Shown here one piece after another: positions 17,638 through 26,081 of a stretch of DNA of 64,000 nucleotides; position 1 is the first letter of the stretch; each line of letters opens with the position of its first letter. The stretch comes from Nocardia sp. NBC_00416. Lineage in GTDB: Bacteria; Actinomycetota; Actinomycetes; Mycobacteriales; Mycobacteriaceae. The translations under genes were made by a program, and so were the position numbers. The stretch covers positions 1,738,501 to 1,802,500 of the forward strand of contig NZ_CP107932.1 in assembly GCF_036032445.1 (NCBI RefSeq). Reading direction: 5' to 3'. Under the pieces are notes generated by a model. The model saw only the letters and a program-made list of their open reading frames with translations. It was not told the origin of the DNA and ran no database searches.

Positions 17638-19680
17638 ATGGCTGCGCAAGGATTCCTGGAAGGAGCGACCTCCGAACCACCGATCTCCCCGGACCCGTCC
17701 GGGTACGCCGACCCTCGGCGTAATCCCCTTCGCCTGCCCGTCCTCACCGGCGCCATCAGCAAACTGGTCGCCGATCGCCCCGCCACCGCGGACACGATCG
17801 TGTCCGCGCCGGCGCCATTGCAGCCGATCGATCTGTCCGATGACGGCGCGGTCGCCGAGGTGCTGGATCTCGCGGTGCGTATGGGTGAGGTCGTGCTGGC
17901 TTCGGGTTCGGCCGTCACCGACACCGAGACCACCATGCGGTTCATCGCCGCTACCTACGGACTGTCGGCATGCGATGTCGAGGTCACCTACAACTCCATC
18001 CGTATCTATGTGCATCGCGGTGCGCGGCTGCCGTCGGCGAGCTCGATGCGCATCGTGCAGTACCGCTCGCTCGACTTCACCCGGCTCGCGGCTGTGGACC
18101 GGCTCACCCGCCGCATCCGCCGCGAAGTGGTGCCGCCCCACGACGCACGCCAAGCCCTGGACGCCATCACCTCGGCGCCCCACCCGTACAAGCGCTGGAC
18201 GGCCACCTTCGGCTGGTCGCTGATGGCAGCCGCGATCTCGTTGCTGCTCGGCGGCGGTTTCCTGGTCGCGGCACTCAGCTTCGTCACCACGGCGGTGATC
18301 GACCGGACCAACCGAACCCTCAACCGCTACGGTCTGCCGTTCTTCTTCCAGCATCTGGTGGGTGGTGCGATCGCGGCCACACCGGCGGTGGCGCTGGCCG
18401 CCGTCGCCGGACCGCTCGGGATCTCGGTGAGCCCCACGCTGATCATCGCCGCCGGGATCACGGTGCTGCTCAGTGGCCTGAGCCTGGTGGGCTCGGTACA
18501 GGATGCGATCACGGGCGCGCCGATCACGGCGGCCGCGCGCATGCTCGAACTGCTGATGATGACCGGCGGGATCATCGCCGGTATCGCGCTCACCCTGCGC
18601 ATCGGCGAAATGTTCGACACCACGGTGCCTTTCGATCTCGATCCAGGACACGCGCTGTCGAACCTGCCGGTGCAGGTCGTAGCCGGCGCCGCGGCGGCAA
18701 CAGCGTTCGCGCTGGCCTGCTACGCGGAACGGCGAGCGCTGGCCGCGGCGGCCGGCAGCGGCGCCATGGGCACCATCTGCTACCTGATGGTGATCACGGC
18801 CGGGTTCGGACCGGTTGTCGCCGCGGGCGCGGCCGCCATCGTGATCGGCCTCGTCGGTGGTCTGCTCGCCCGGCGTGCGCTGACCCCGCCGCTGGTCGTG
18901 GCCCTCGCGGGTATCACCCCGCTGCTGCCGGGCCTCAGCATCTACCGCGGGCTGTACGGCCTGCTCAACGACGAATTGGCCCGCGGCGCGAACCAACTGC
19001 TGGCGGCCTTCGGTGTCGGTTGCGCACTGGCCGGTGGTGTCACGCTCGGTGAATGGTTCGACCGGACGGTGCGCCGCCCGCCGATCCTGCGCAAGTTCGG
19101 CGCCCTGCGTCGGCCGGTGGTCCAGCGCAAAAGGCGGCCCACCGTGAACCTCGGCAAAATCCGTCCCACCGTGAACCTGGGCAAACGCCGTCCGGCAGTG
19201 AACCTCGGCAAGCGCCGCGCGACGCCGGTGGGACGCCACCCGATCCGGGTGCCGGTGCAGCACTCGGCTTCCGCGGCCCAGGACACTGCGTTGAACCTTC
19301 CCGCGGCCGGGCAACTGCCGCAGGTGCCCAAAACCGCGGGACGTGGAACCGCACCGGTTCCCGAGTTCGACAGCGGTGTCTGGACACGCGACCTGGACGC
19401 GACGCCGCTGGGCCCGCCCACGGCGCTGCCCGATGCGACGCCGGCGGCCCTGCCCACCGACATGCTGGAGATGCCGGCCCTCCCGGCGGAATTGGTCGCA
19501 TTGCCGACCGAACCCCTGGGTATCGCCGAGGACCTCCTGCCCACCGCAGCGATGCCGATCCTCGTTCCCCCGGAACCGGTAGGGCTCGGGACCGGACAAC
19601 CCGTGGGTGTCGGCGCGGCGCAACAGCGGCAGGCGCCGACCGAACCGCTGCCCGTCGCGCTGCGTCCCGACAGCCGCTGA
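17638..19680 (+). CDS. thrE: Threonine/serine exporter family protein (ThrE) with a long C-terminal tail
   Basis: The 680-residue protein has the two ThrE modules. The N-terminal domain (about residues 70-185: VLDLAVRMGEVVLASGSAVTDTE, then VTYNSIRI) precedes about ten membrane segments to residue 475. It should export threonine and serine, as in Corynebacterium. The last 200 residues are a hydrophilic proline-rich tail not needed by the core family. It opens with three 9-residue repeats (499-525) and continues with acidic/proline sequence. The tail may be cytoplasmic and is the odd feature here. Confidence 0.85.
   Translation: MAAQGFLEGATSEPPISPDPSGYADPRRNPLRLPVLTGAISKLVADRPATADTIVSAPAPLQPIDLSDDGAVAEVLDLAVRMGEVVLASGSAVTDTETTMRFIAATYGLSACDVEVTYNSIRIYVHRGARLPSASSMRIVQYRSLDFTRLAAVDRLTRRIRREVVPPHDARQALDAITSAPHPYKRWTATFGWSLMAAAISLLLGGGFLVAALSFVTTAVIDRTNRTLNRYGLPFFFQHLVGGAIAATPAVALAAVAGPLGISVSPTLIIAAGITVLLSGLSLVGSVQDAITGAPITAAARMLELLMMTGGIIAGIALTLRIGEMFDTTVPFDLDPGHALSNLPVQVVAGAAAATAFALACYAERRALAAAAGSGAMGTICYLMVITAGFGPVVAAGAAAIVIGLVGGLLARRALTPPLVVALAGITPLLPGLSIYRGLYGLLNDELARGANQLLAAFGVGCALAGGVTLGEWFDRTVRRPPILRKFGALRRPVVQRKRRPTVNLGKIRPTVNLGKRRPAVNLGKRRATPVGRHPIRVPVQHSASAAQDTALNLPAAGQLPQVPKTAGRGTAPVPEFDSGVWTRDLDATPLGPPTALPDATPAALPTDMLEMPALPAELVALPTEPLGIAEDLLPTAAMPILVPPEPVGLGTGQPVGVGAAQQRQAPTEPLPVALRPDSR
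19132..19212 (+). repeat. Three 27-bp tandem repeats in the thrE-like gene
   Basis: The units at 19132-19158, 19159-19185 and 19186-19212 encode RRPTVNLGK, IRPTVNLGK and RRPAVNLGK. The repeat is basic and lies just after the last membrane segment. Confidence 0.8.
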
Positions 19681-19732
19681 CGGAGAAACCCGCGGCAGAG
19701 GTCGGACCCGGTATCGTCGGGTTGTCGACTAC

Positions 19733-19770
19733 CCGGTCGCGCGGAGTGCCCCCGCACTCCGCGCGACCGG
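19733..19770. terminator. Very strong GC hairpin after thrE
   Basis: Perfect 17-bp arms (19733-19749 and 19754-19770) flank a CCCC tetraloop, about 50 bases after the thrE stop. It is the most stable hairpin noticed in the window. No U-tract follows. The likely role is termination of the exporter transcript. Confidence 0.6.
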
Positions 19771-19775
19771 CCGAA

Positions 19776-19802
19776 TTGATCCGGGCGAGGCGCCCGGATC
19801 AA
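19776..19802. promoter_or_regulatory. Second hairpin just upstream of the hmuO ribosome-binding site
   Basis: Perfect 12-bp arms TTGATCCGGGCG (19776-19787) and CGCCCGGATCAA (19791-19802) with an AGG loop end about 8 bases before AGGAAGG, the hmuO Shine-Dalgarno. It may be a second terminator stem or a leader structure acting on heme oxygenase translation. Confidence 0.45.
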
Positions 19803-19824
19803 CGTTCGCAGGAAGGTTCACTCG

Positions 19825-20511
19825 ATGCCGGACACCCCCGAAACCATCGATCCGGCCGTGTCCGCGTTCTCCACTCGTATCCGGGAGGCCACCGCCCGCG
19901 AGCACGAGGAGGCGGAGAACTCGACCTTCATCACCGAAATGCTGGACGGATCGCTGGGTATCGACTCCTATCGTCGCTATACCGGTCAGCTCTGGTTCAT
20001 CTACCGGGCGCTGGAGGCGCATGCCGAGGCGCTCGCCGCGGATCCGGTGGCGGGCCCGTTCATCAAACCGGAACTGGCCCGCACCGCGGAACTGGAACGG
20101 GATCTGGCCCACCTCGCCGGTCCGGGATGGCGCGAGGAGCTGACTCCGTTGCCCGCGACGGCCGGCTACGCCGCGCGGATCGAAGAGTGCGCCCGGACCT
20201 GGCCGGGCGGCTATATCGCCCACCACTACACCCGCTACCTCGGTGATCTGTCCGGTGGTCAGGTGATCCGGGGCCGGGCCGAGAAGCTGTGGGACCTGCC
20301 GCATCGCGGTGACGGCGTCCGGTTCTACATCTTCGACGGCATCGGGAATCCGGCGGCGTTCAAACGCGAATACCGGGCGCTGCTCGATCGGATCGGCGTG
20401 GACGACCTGGAACAACGCCGCATCCTCGACGAGGGCAAACGTGCCTTCGTACTCAACCGCGCGGTGTTCGCCGAACTCGCCGCCGAGTTCCCCGCCCGGC
20501 GCCCCTCCTGA
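19825..20511 (+). CDS. hmuO: Heme oxygenase (biliverdin-producing)
   Basis: This 228-residue, all-helical cytoplasmic enzyme opens heme to biliverdin, CO and Fe2+. The proximal heme ligand is His27 in TAREHEEAE, and the distal helix is recognised by YLGDLSGGQVI (about residue 140). Length and motifs match the HmuO family of Corynebacterium, used to get iron from heme. AGGAAGG is well placed before the ATG. No heme-uptake genes are adjacent, and no DtxR or Fur box was noticed. Two strong hairpins lie directly upstream. Confidence 0.95.
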   Translation: MPDTPETIDPAVSAFSTRIREATAREHEEAENSTFITEMLDGSLGIDSYRRYTGQLWFIYRALEAHAEALAADPVAGPFIKPELARTAELERDLAHLAGPGWREELTPLPATAGYAARIEECARTWPGGYIAHHYTRYLGDLSGGQVIRGRAEKLWDLPHRGDGVRFYIFDGIGNPAAFKREYRALLDRIGVDDLEQRRILDEGKRAFVLNRAVFAELAAEFPARRPS

Positions 20512-20579
20512 TCCCGGCCCGGCCGACTTGGACGTCTGATACATTCCCGCCGGTAGCCACCGCGAACGAAGGGTGAATC

Positions 20580-22280
20580 GTGTCCGAAACCTCCCCTGCC
20601 GGCCGGGTACCGGCCGACGAGCACCCCGTGATCGTCGTCGGCGCCGGGCTGGCCGGTCTCGTCGCCACCTACGAACTGACCCGAGCCGGACATCGAGTTC
20701 TCGTGCTCGATCAGGAGAACCGCAACAACCTGGGCGGCCAGGCGTTCTGGTCGCTGGGCGGATTGTTCTTCGTGGACAGCCCCGAACAGCGGCGCCTCGG
20801 TATCAAGGACTCCTACGAACTGGCACTGCAGGACTGGCTGGGTTCGGCCGGATTCGACCGTGACGACGAGGATCACTGGGCCCGGCGGTGGGCCGAGGCC
20901 TACGTCCGGTTCGCGGCCACCGAGAAACGCGATTACCTCTACGACCTCGGACTGCGGGTGACGCCGCTGGTCGGCTGGGCCGAACGCGGCGGGGCCCTGG
21001 CCGACGGCCACGGGAACTCGGTGCCGCGTTTCCATATCTCCTGGGGCACCGGCCCGGGCGTCCTGGAGGCTTTCCTGAACCCCGTCCTCGAGGCCGAGCG
21101 CAAGGGTCTGGTGCGCTTCGCGTTCCGGCACCGGGTGGACGAACTGCTCGTCGACGGCGACGCGGTCACCGGGGTTCGCGGCAGCGTCCTCGAGCCGACC
21201 GAACTCGCCCGCGGCGTGGCCTCGCCGCGCACCGTCGTGGACGATTTCGAATTCCGCGCCGGCGCGGTACTCGTCACCTCCGGCGGGATCGGCCACAACC
21301 ACGACCTCATCCGGGCGAACTGGCCGACGGATCGGCTGGGTCCCGTGCCGGAAACCATGATCTCCGGGGTACCCGCGCATGTGGACGGCCGGATGCTCGG
21401 TATCTCCGAGGCGGCCGGCGCCGCCCTGGTCAACCGCGACCGGATGTGGCACTACACCGAGGGCATCAACAACTGGGACCCGATCTGGCCCGACCACGCG
21501 ATCCGCATCATCCCTGGTCCGTCGTCGCTGTGGTTCGACGCGACCGGGGTGCGCCTGCCGGCGCCGTGCTTTCCCGGCTTCGACACCAACGCGACCATGA
21601 AGGCGATCCTGGCGACCGGATACGACTATTCGTGGTTCGTGCTGACCCAGTCGATCATCGAGAAGGAATTCGCGCTGTCGGGTTCGGAGCAGAACCCCGA
21701 TATCACCAGCAAAGACCGCCTCACCACCGTGCGCAGCCGGTTCACCAAGGGCGCGCCGGGGCCGGTGGAGGCGTTCAAGGAGCACGGAGCCGATTTCGTG
21801 GTCGCCGATACGCTGCGTGAACTGGTCGACGGTATGAACGCGCTGTCCCGCGGTCCGCAGCTGGACCACGCGGCGCTGGAGCGCCAGATCGTGGCCCGCG
21901 ATCGGGAGATCACCAACAAATACAGCAAGGACGCCCAGGTGATGGCGATCCACAACGCCCGCAACTTCTTCGGCGACCGGACCGCCCGGGTCGCCAAACC
22001 GCATCGGATCCTGGACCCGGCCGCGGGACCGCTCATCGCGGTCCGGCTCAACGTTCTCACCCGCAAGACTCTCGGCGGTTTGCAGACGAATCTGGATTCG
22101 CAGGTGATGCGCTCCGACGGTGCCCCGCTGCCCGGTCTGTACGCCGCCGGTGAGGTCGCCGGGTTCGGCGGCGGCGGGGTACACGGCTACAACGCCCTCG
22201 AAGGCACCTTCCTCGGCGGCTGCATCTTCTCCGGCCGGGCCGCGGGCCGCGCGCTCGCGACGACGCTCGGTCCCGCCTGA
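20580..22280 (+). CDS. FAD-binding dehydrogenase, KstD-like (Rv0785 type)
   Basis: The 566-residue flavoprotein belongs to the fumarate reductase / 3-ketosteroid delta-1-dehydrogenase superfamily. It has the FAD motif VIVVGAGLAGLVATYEL at residues 17-33 and the C-terminal GLYAAGEVAGFGGGGVHGYNAL segment of that family. The M. tuberculosis counterpart Rv0785 is of unknown substrate. A steroid or another cyclic ketone is possible but not proven. The start is a GTG (20580) preceded by GAAGGG. The convergent IclR gene ends 32 bases away. Confidence 0.8.
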   Translation: MSETSPAGRVPADEHPVIVVGAGLAGLVATYELTRAGHRVLVLDQENRNNLGGQAFWSLGGLFFVDSPEQRRLGIKDSYELALQDWLGSAGFDRDDEDHWARRWAEAYVRFAATEKRDYLYDLGLRVTPLVGWAERGGALADGHGNSVPRFHISWGTGPGVLEAFLNPVLEAERKGLVRFAFRHRVDELLVDGDAVTGVRGSVLEPTELARGVASPRTVVDDFEFRAGAVLVTSGGIGHNHDLIRANWPTDRLGPVPETMISGVPAHVDGRMLGISEAAGAALVNRDRMWHYTEGINNWDPIWPDHAIRIIPGPSSLWFDATGVRLPAPCFPGFDTNATMKAILATGYDYSWFVLTQSIIEKEFALSGSEQNPDITSKDRLTTVRSRFTKGAPGPVEAFKEHGADFVVADTLRELVDGMNALSRGPQLDHAALERQIVARDREITNKYSKDAQVMAIHNARNFFGDRTARVAKPHRILDPAAGPLIAVRLNVLTRKTLGGLQTNLDSQVMRSDGAPLPGLYAAGEVAGFGGGGVHGYNALEGTFLGGCIFSGRAAGRALATTLGPA

Positions 22281-22311
22281 CCGGCGGGCCGGGCGGACGC
22301 GCTCGCGGCAC

Positions 22312-23133
22312 TCAGGTCTGGGAGAGCAGCCGCCCGGCCTCGGCGGCCAGCGCGGCCAGCTGCCGGGCCTGCCTGCCCGTGTCGATCGCCGGGCGTCCGG
22401 ATCCGATCCGGGTGGACAGCGACAGCGCCGCCACCGTGACGCCGCGGCGGCGCACCGGCACCGCCACGCACCCGATACCGGTGACGGCTTCCTCGTTGTC
22501 CACCGCGATCCCCTGCCGGCCGCGGATCCGCGCCAGCTCCCGGTGCAGTTCCAGCCGGTCACCGATGGTGCGCGGGGTGAGGCGGGGAAGCTGTTCGCGC
22601 AGCGAGGTCTCCACCACGCCCGGATCGAGACTGGCGAGCAGCGCTTTACCCAATGCGGTGCTGTGGGCCGGCAACCGGCCGCCGACCCGAGTCGGTACGG
22701 CCGCGCTCTGGCGTCCGCCCGTCTTGTCGAGGTAGACGACGTCGCGGCCGTCCAGCACCCCGAGGTGCCCCACCGACAGCGTCCGCTGGCACAGTTCGTG
22801 CAGCAGCGGACCGATCACGGCACGCAGTTCGTTGTGGCCCGCTGCCAGCCCACCCAGTTCCAGTGCACGCAAACCGAGACGGTATCCGCCCGGATAGTGC
22901 GCCAGCCACCGCAGCCGGATCATCTGGTCCAGGATCCGGTGCACCGTGGAACGCGGCAGCCCAGTGCGTTCCACCAGGTCCTGCAGGGTGAGCACGGGTG
23001 TCCCCGGCTCGAACGCGTCCAGGATGAGCGTCATCCGCTCGATCATCGACACCGGTGGCGTCGGCCGGGCCGGGGGTTGCGTAACCCGCCACGACCCGCC
23101 CGGCTCCGGGTCGGCCAGCACCTCGACCGTCAA
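22312..23133 (-). CDS. IclR-family transcriptional regulator
   Basis: The 273-residue protein has an N-terminal winged helix (MIERMTLILDAFEPG, TGLPRSTVHRILDQMI, about residues 30-80). A C-terminal IclR effector domain follows (GRLPAHSTALGKALLASL, then VAVPVRRRGVTVAALSLS). It starts at TTG 23133, preceded by GGAGG with 6-base spacing; no ATG fits. The partner flavoprotein gene converges on it, so a joint role is possible. The effector is unknown. Confidence 0.88.
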   Translation of the reverse strand: MTVEVLADPEPGGSWRVTQPPARPTPPVSMIERMTLILDAFEPGTPVLTLQDLVERTGLPRSTVHRILDQMIRLRWLAHYPGGYRLGLRALELGGLAAGHNELRAVIGPLLHELCQRTLSVGHLGVLDGRDVVYLDKTGGRQSAAVPTRVGGRLPAHSTALGKALLASLDPGVVETSLREQLPRLTPRTIGDRLELHRELARIRGRQGIAVDNEEAVTGIGCVAVPVRRRGVTVAALSLSTRIGSGRPAIDTGRQARQLAALAAEAGRLLSQT

Positions 23134-23231
23134 GACTTACCTCCATCGTGCAGCTCGGCCAGCTTATGCGCAGCGAACCGAACGGTATTGACGATGCCCC
23201 GTTCCGGAGCTGTGCAAACCATCACAGCGGT

Positions 23232-24635
23232 TCAGCTCGGCATGAAGGGCGCGTTGAAGACACTGCACAGCCACCGGCCGTCCACGAGTTCCATCACCGC
23301 GGACACCGACATGTCCCGGGTGGTCTCCGCCGCGCCGGCTTCCTGGTTGACCGTGGTGAGCTGCACCTGGACCTCGGCCCGGGTGTCCCCCTCGGACATG
23401 GTCGCCGCGCAGCGGGTGTCACCGGCCCGGGATCGTTCGGGGTCCGAGGCGACCAGCACCCGGGCCATCGGTATCACGGTCGAGGCCTGGCTCTTCCACT
23501 GTCCGGTGGCCCCGGCCTGCACCTGCTGCTCCCAGCCGGCCGGATCGTCGTAGTCGTAGGTGGCCACGAGCGCGGTGTAGTCGCAGGCGGCCTGTTCGGC
23601 GGCGGCCTGCGCATCCGCGGGCGGCGGCGGTGCCGCTGCCCCGCCCCGTAGCACCCAGGTGAGCCAGGCGGCCGCGCCGAAGACGGCGACCACGGCGACG
23701 CCCGCGAGCGCGGTGATCGCACGCCGCCGAGCAGGTCGTGGCCGGAGCGGCGGAGGCGGAGCTTGCGGCCGCAGCGCGGCCGGGACGGTCGCGGCCGGCT
23801 CGATGAGCGCCCGGCGGGCCGCCTGCGCCAGTTCGCCACAGCTGGCGAAGCGCTCGTTCCGGTCCTTCGCCATCGCCCGGGCGATCACCCCGTCCAGACC
23901 CGGCGGCAGTCGCGAATCGACCTGTGAGGGCAGGGGTACCGGCGCGTTGAGATGAGCGTTGATCAGCGCGCCGGTGGTCACCGCGGGATACGGCAACCGC
24001 CCGGTCAGCATGTAGTAGAGCGTGCAGCCGAGCGAGTACACATCGGCGCGGCGGTCGGTATCGGCGCGCATCGCGAACTGCTCGGGCGCCGCGTAATGGA
24101 AACTGGCGTACAGCTCACCGGTGCGGGTGAGACCGTCGACGCGGTCCAGGGCTTTCGCGATCCCGAAATCGGACAGATACACCTGTTGCTGATCTCCCCA
24201 GGCCAGCAGGATGTTGGCGGGTTTGACGTCCCGGTGCAGTACACCGGCGGCGTGCGCGTGGTCGAGTGCCCGGGCGGTCTCCTCGGTGATCCGGACCGCG
24301 TGATCCGGCCGGATGGGCCCGTGCCGGAGTACCGCCGCGACATCGGTGCCCTCGATGTACTGGATGGCCATCCACAGCCGGTCCCGTTCCTCGCCCCGGG
24401 CGTAGACGGCGACGATGTTCGGATGCGACAACCGCGCCGCCGTATCGGCTTCCCGCAGAAAACGCTCGCGGATGGCACGGTCGTCGCCGACGATCGGGGT
24501 CAGCAATTTCAAGGCGACCGGGCGCGGCAGGTCGCGGTCGCGGGCCAGATACACCTCCCCCATTCCGCCGGCGCCCAGCAGGCGTTCGATGCGGTACCCG
24601 GCGAACGTGTGTCCCGGTTCGGGTCCGCGGTTCAC
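23232..24635 (-). CDS. Membrane-anchored Ser/Thr protein kinase (PknB-like)
   Basis: The 467-residue protein has a full N-terminal Hanks-type kinase domain (about residues 12-275): glycine loop LLGAGGMGEVYL, Lys43 in ALKLL, HRDVKPAN catalytic loop, DFGIAKA, and YAAPEQF. A proline-rich linker, one membrane span (about residues 318-340) and an extracellular domain of about 130 residues follow. That outer domain resembles the lipoprotein/DUF4878-like modules of such kinases rather than PASTA repeats. The GTG start overlaps the thioredoxin stop as GTGA, so the two are translationally coupled. The long frame upstream is only high-GC background. Confidence 0.92.
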   Translation of the reverse strand: MNRGPEPGHTFAGYRIERLLGAGGMGEVYLARDRDLPRPVALKLLTPIVGDDRAIRERFLREADTAARLSHPNIVAVYARGEERDRLWMAIQYIEGTDVAAVLRHGPIRPDHAVRITEETARALDHAHAAGVLHRDVKPANILLAWGDQQQVYLSDFGIAKALDRVDGLTRTGELYASFHYAAPEQFAMRADTDRRADVYSLGCTLYYMLTGRLPYPAVTTGALINAHLNAPVPLPSQVDSRLPPGLDGVIARAMAKDRNERFASCGELAQAARRALIEPAATVPAALRPQAPPPPLRPRPARRRAITALAGVAVVAVFGAAAWLTWVLRGGAAAPPPPADAQAAAEQAACDYTALVATYDYDDPAGWEQQVQAGATGQWKSQASTVIPMARVLVASDPERSRAGDTRCAATMSEGDTRAEVQVQLTTVNQEAGAAETTRDMSVSAVMELVDGRWLCSVFNAPFMPS

Positions 24636-25099
24636 GCGCTGCGCAGTCCCGGCCACCCGTATGCCTGAGGTCCGGGCGCGGGCCCGGCCCGACCCGCCTG
24701 TGCCTGCGCCTGCTGCGGCGCCGGCATTACGGCGGCAGCCTGCTGCTGGTGACCGTTCTCCCGCCGGAACTCCTCCATATCCATCCAGCGGACCTGCTGG
24801 ACGAGTTCCTCGAGCTGATCGCCGGGCAGGAATCCGGCCTTCGAGTACACCAGCAGACCTTCGCGGAACGCCATGACCCACGGGTACCGGTCGACCTGTC
24901 CGGCCGCCGCGACCGCGGGTTCGGCCTCGGCCTCCACGGTGGCGTGCACGATATCGCGGTGTGTCTCCGACGATGCCTCGTACACGGGCGCGAACCGGGT
25001 GCACCAACCGCACCAGGTCGCCCAGAAGTCCACCAGCACTATGTGATTGGTGGCCACCACCGTTTGAAAGTTCTGCTGGGTCAGTGGTGTCGTCGGCAT
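24632..25099 (-). CDS. Thioredoxin-family protein
   Basis: The 155-residue protein has a thioredoxin fold with a WCGWC active site (Cys30, Cys33) and the cis-proline in RYPWVMAF. The spacer GW instead of GP makes it a divergent thioredoxin. After the fold comes a glutamine/alanine/proline-rich tail of about 40 residues. GGAGG precedes the ATG. No signal peptide is visible, so it should act in the cytoplasm. It is the first gene of a two-gene operon with the Ser/Thr kinase, whose start codon lies inside its stop codon. Confidence 0.88.
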   Translation of the reverse strand: MPTTPLTQQNFQTVVATNHIVLVDFWATWCGWCTRFAPVYEASSETHRDIVHATVEAEAEPAVAAAGQVDRYPWVMAFREGLLVYSKAGFLPGDQLEELVQQVRWMDMEEFRRENGHQQQAAAVMPAPQQAQAQAGRAGPAPGPQAYGWPGLRSA

Positions 25100-25310
25100 G
25101 GTAGTCCTCCCGGCGGCCCGTGCCGGGCCGCCCCGCGTGCGTGCTCACCCCGTCCGGAATCGTCGCACGAACGGGCTTCGGCCGCCGGGCGATGAGTCTC
25201 CTCCCGGGCCGCCGATATCCGGCAGCCTACGCGCCGGGAAGGGTCCGGAGCAGCCCGGTCGCGTACCCTTCGCGGCCGCCCCGGTCGCCGGCCGAGGCCA
25301 CCTCGACCGA

Positions 25311-25316
25311 TAACGT
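25311..25316 (+). promoter_or_regulatory. -10 element of a leaderless promoter for the thioesterase gene
   Basis: TAACGT ends 6 bases before the ATG at 25323, and no ribosome-binding site is present. Confidence 0.5.
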
Positions 25317-25322
25317 GTTCTC

Positions 25323-25991
25323 ATGAGCGAAAACGAGGCCGGGAAAGCCCTCCCCGACGCCCAGCATCACGAGGGCGGATTCCGGCCCATGTCGGAGCTG
25401 ATGGACGCGGTCCGCTCGATCGACACCACCCGGGGCGGACCGCACTACGGCGACTTCGTGGAGCAGGTGCGCACGCTCATGGACCGGGCCCGGCTGGCGG
25501 TGCCGCCGGACGATCTGGTGCTCGAGGCGGCCGGGCTCCTGGAGAAGCTCAACGACCGGCTCGCCCCGTATGTGGGCGACGAATGGAACGCGCCGGGCTG
25601 GACCCGGTTCGATCTGCCCTCGCGCGGGAATGTGACCCTGCCGCCGTACCGGGTGGACCGCGTCGACCGCGACGGCGTGGACGCCCGGATCACCTACCGG
25701 ACCTTCCATCTGGGCGGTAACGCGGCGGCCCACGGCGGCTACATCTCGCTCGGTTTCGACGATCTCATGGGATTGGCGGGTTCGGCGCATACCGGCTCGG
25801 TCACCCGGACGGCCTCGCTCACGGTCGACTATCGATCGATCACACCGTTGAACAAGGAACTGGCACTACACGCCTGGGCGGACCGCCGAGAGGGCCGAAA
25901 AGTGTGGATCAAGGCCACGCTGCACGACGGGGACCGGCTCTGTGCCGAGGCGAACGGGTTGTTCATCGTCTTGAAACCCGGCCAGCCCTGA
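25323..25991 (+). CDS. PaaI-like hotdog-fold thioesterase
   Basis: The 222-residue protein ends in a hotdog domain (about residues 115-218). The conserved AAHGGYISLGFDDLMGLAG helix and TASLTVDYRSITPLNKEL strand are typical of the PaaI acyl-CoA thioesterase group. The N-terminal 100 residues are helical and specific to actinobacterial members. It probably hydrolyses an acyl-CoA. The start is leaderless. The next gene, a sulfotransferase, converges on it with a shared terminator between. Confidence 0.85.
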   Translation: MSENEAGKALPDAQHHEGGFRPMSELMDAVRSIDTTRGGPHYGDFVEQVRTLMDRARLAVPPDDLVLEAAGLLEKLNDRLAPYVGDEWNAPGWTRFDLPSRGNVTLPPYRVDRVDRDGVDARITYRTFHLGGNAAAHGGYISLGFDDLMGLAGSAHTGSVTRTASLTVDYRSITPLNKELALHAWADRREGRKVWIKATLHDGDRLCAEANGLFIVLKPGQP

Positions 25992-26042
25992 CTTCCCGCG
26001 GCCCGGAGCCTGTCGCCCGGACTGCCGGCGCGCCGGACGACC

Positions 26043-26074
26043 GGGCAGCGGAACGTAGTCGTGTTCCGCTGCCC
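26043..26074. terminator. Bidirectional hairpin between thioesterase and sulfotransferase genes
   Basis: Perfect 12-bp arms GGGCAGCGGAAC (26043-26054) and GTTCCGCTGCCC (26063-26074) lie between two convergent stop codons. Confidence 0.7.
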
Positions 26075-26081
26075 ATCGAAC

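Noticed and set aside
17575..19623. Long open frame of 682 codons antisense to the thrE-like gene
   Set aside because: It is a by-product of high GC in the third codon position. It is rich in Arg, Gln and Asp with no domain, and the plus strand has a clear transporter.
20325..22562. Open frame of 745 codons antisense to the KstD-like gene
   Set aside because: Same artefact. The composition is biased and no family motif is present, whereas the sense strand encodes a complete flavoprotein.
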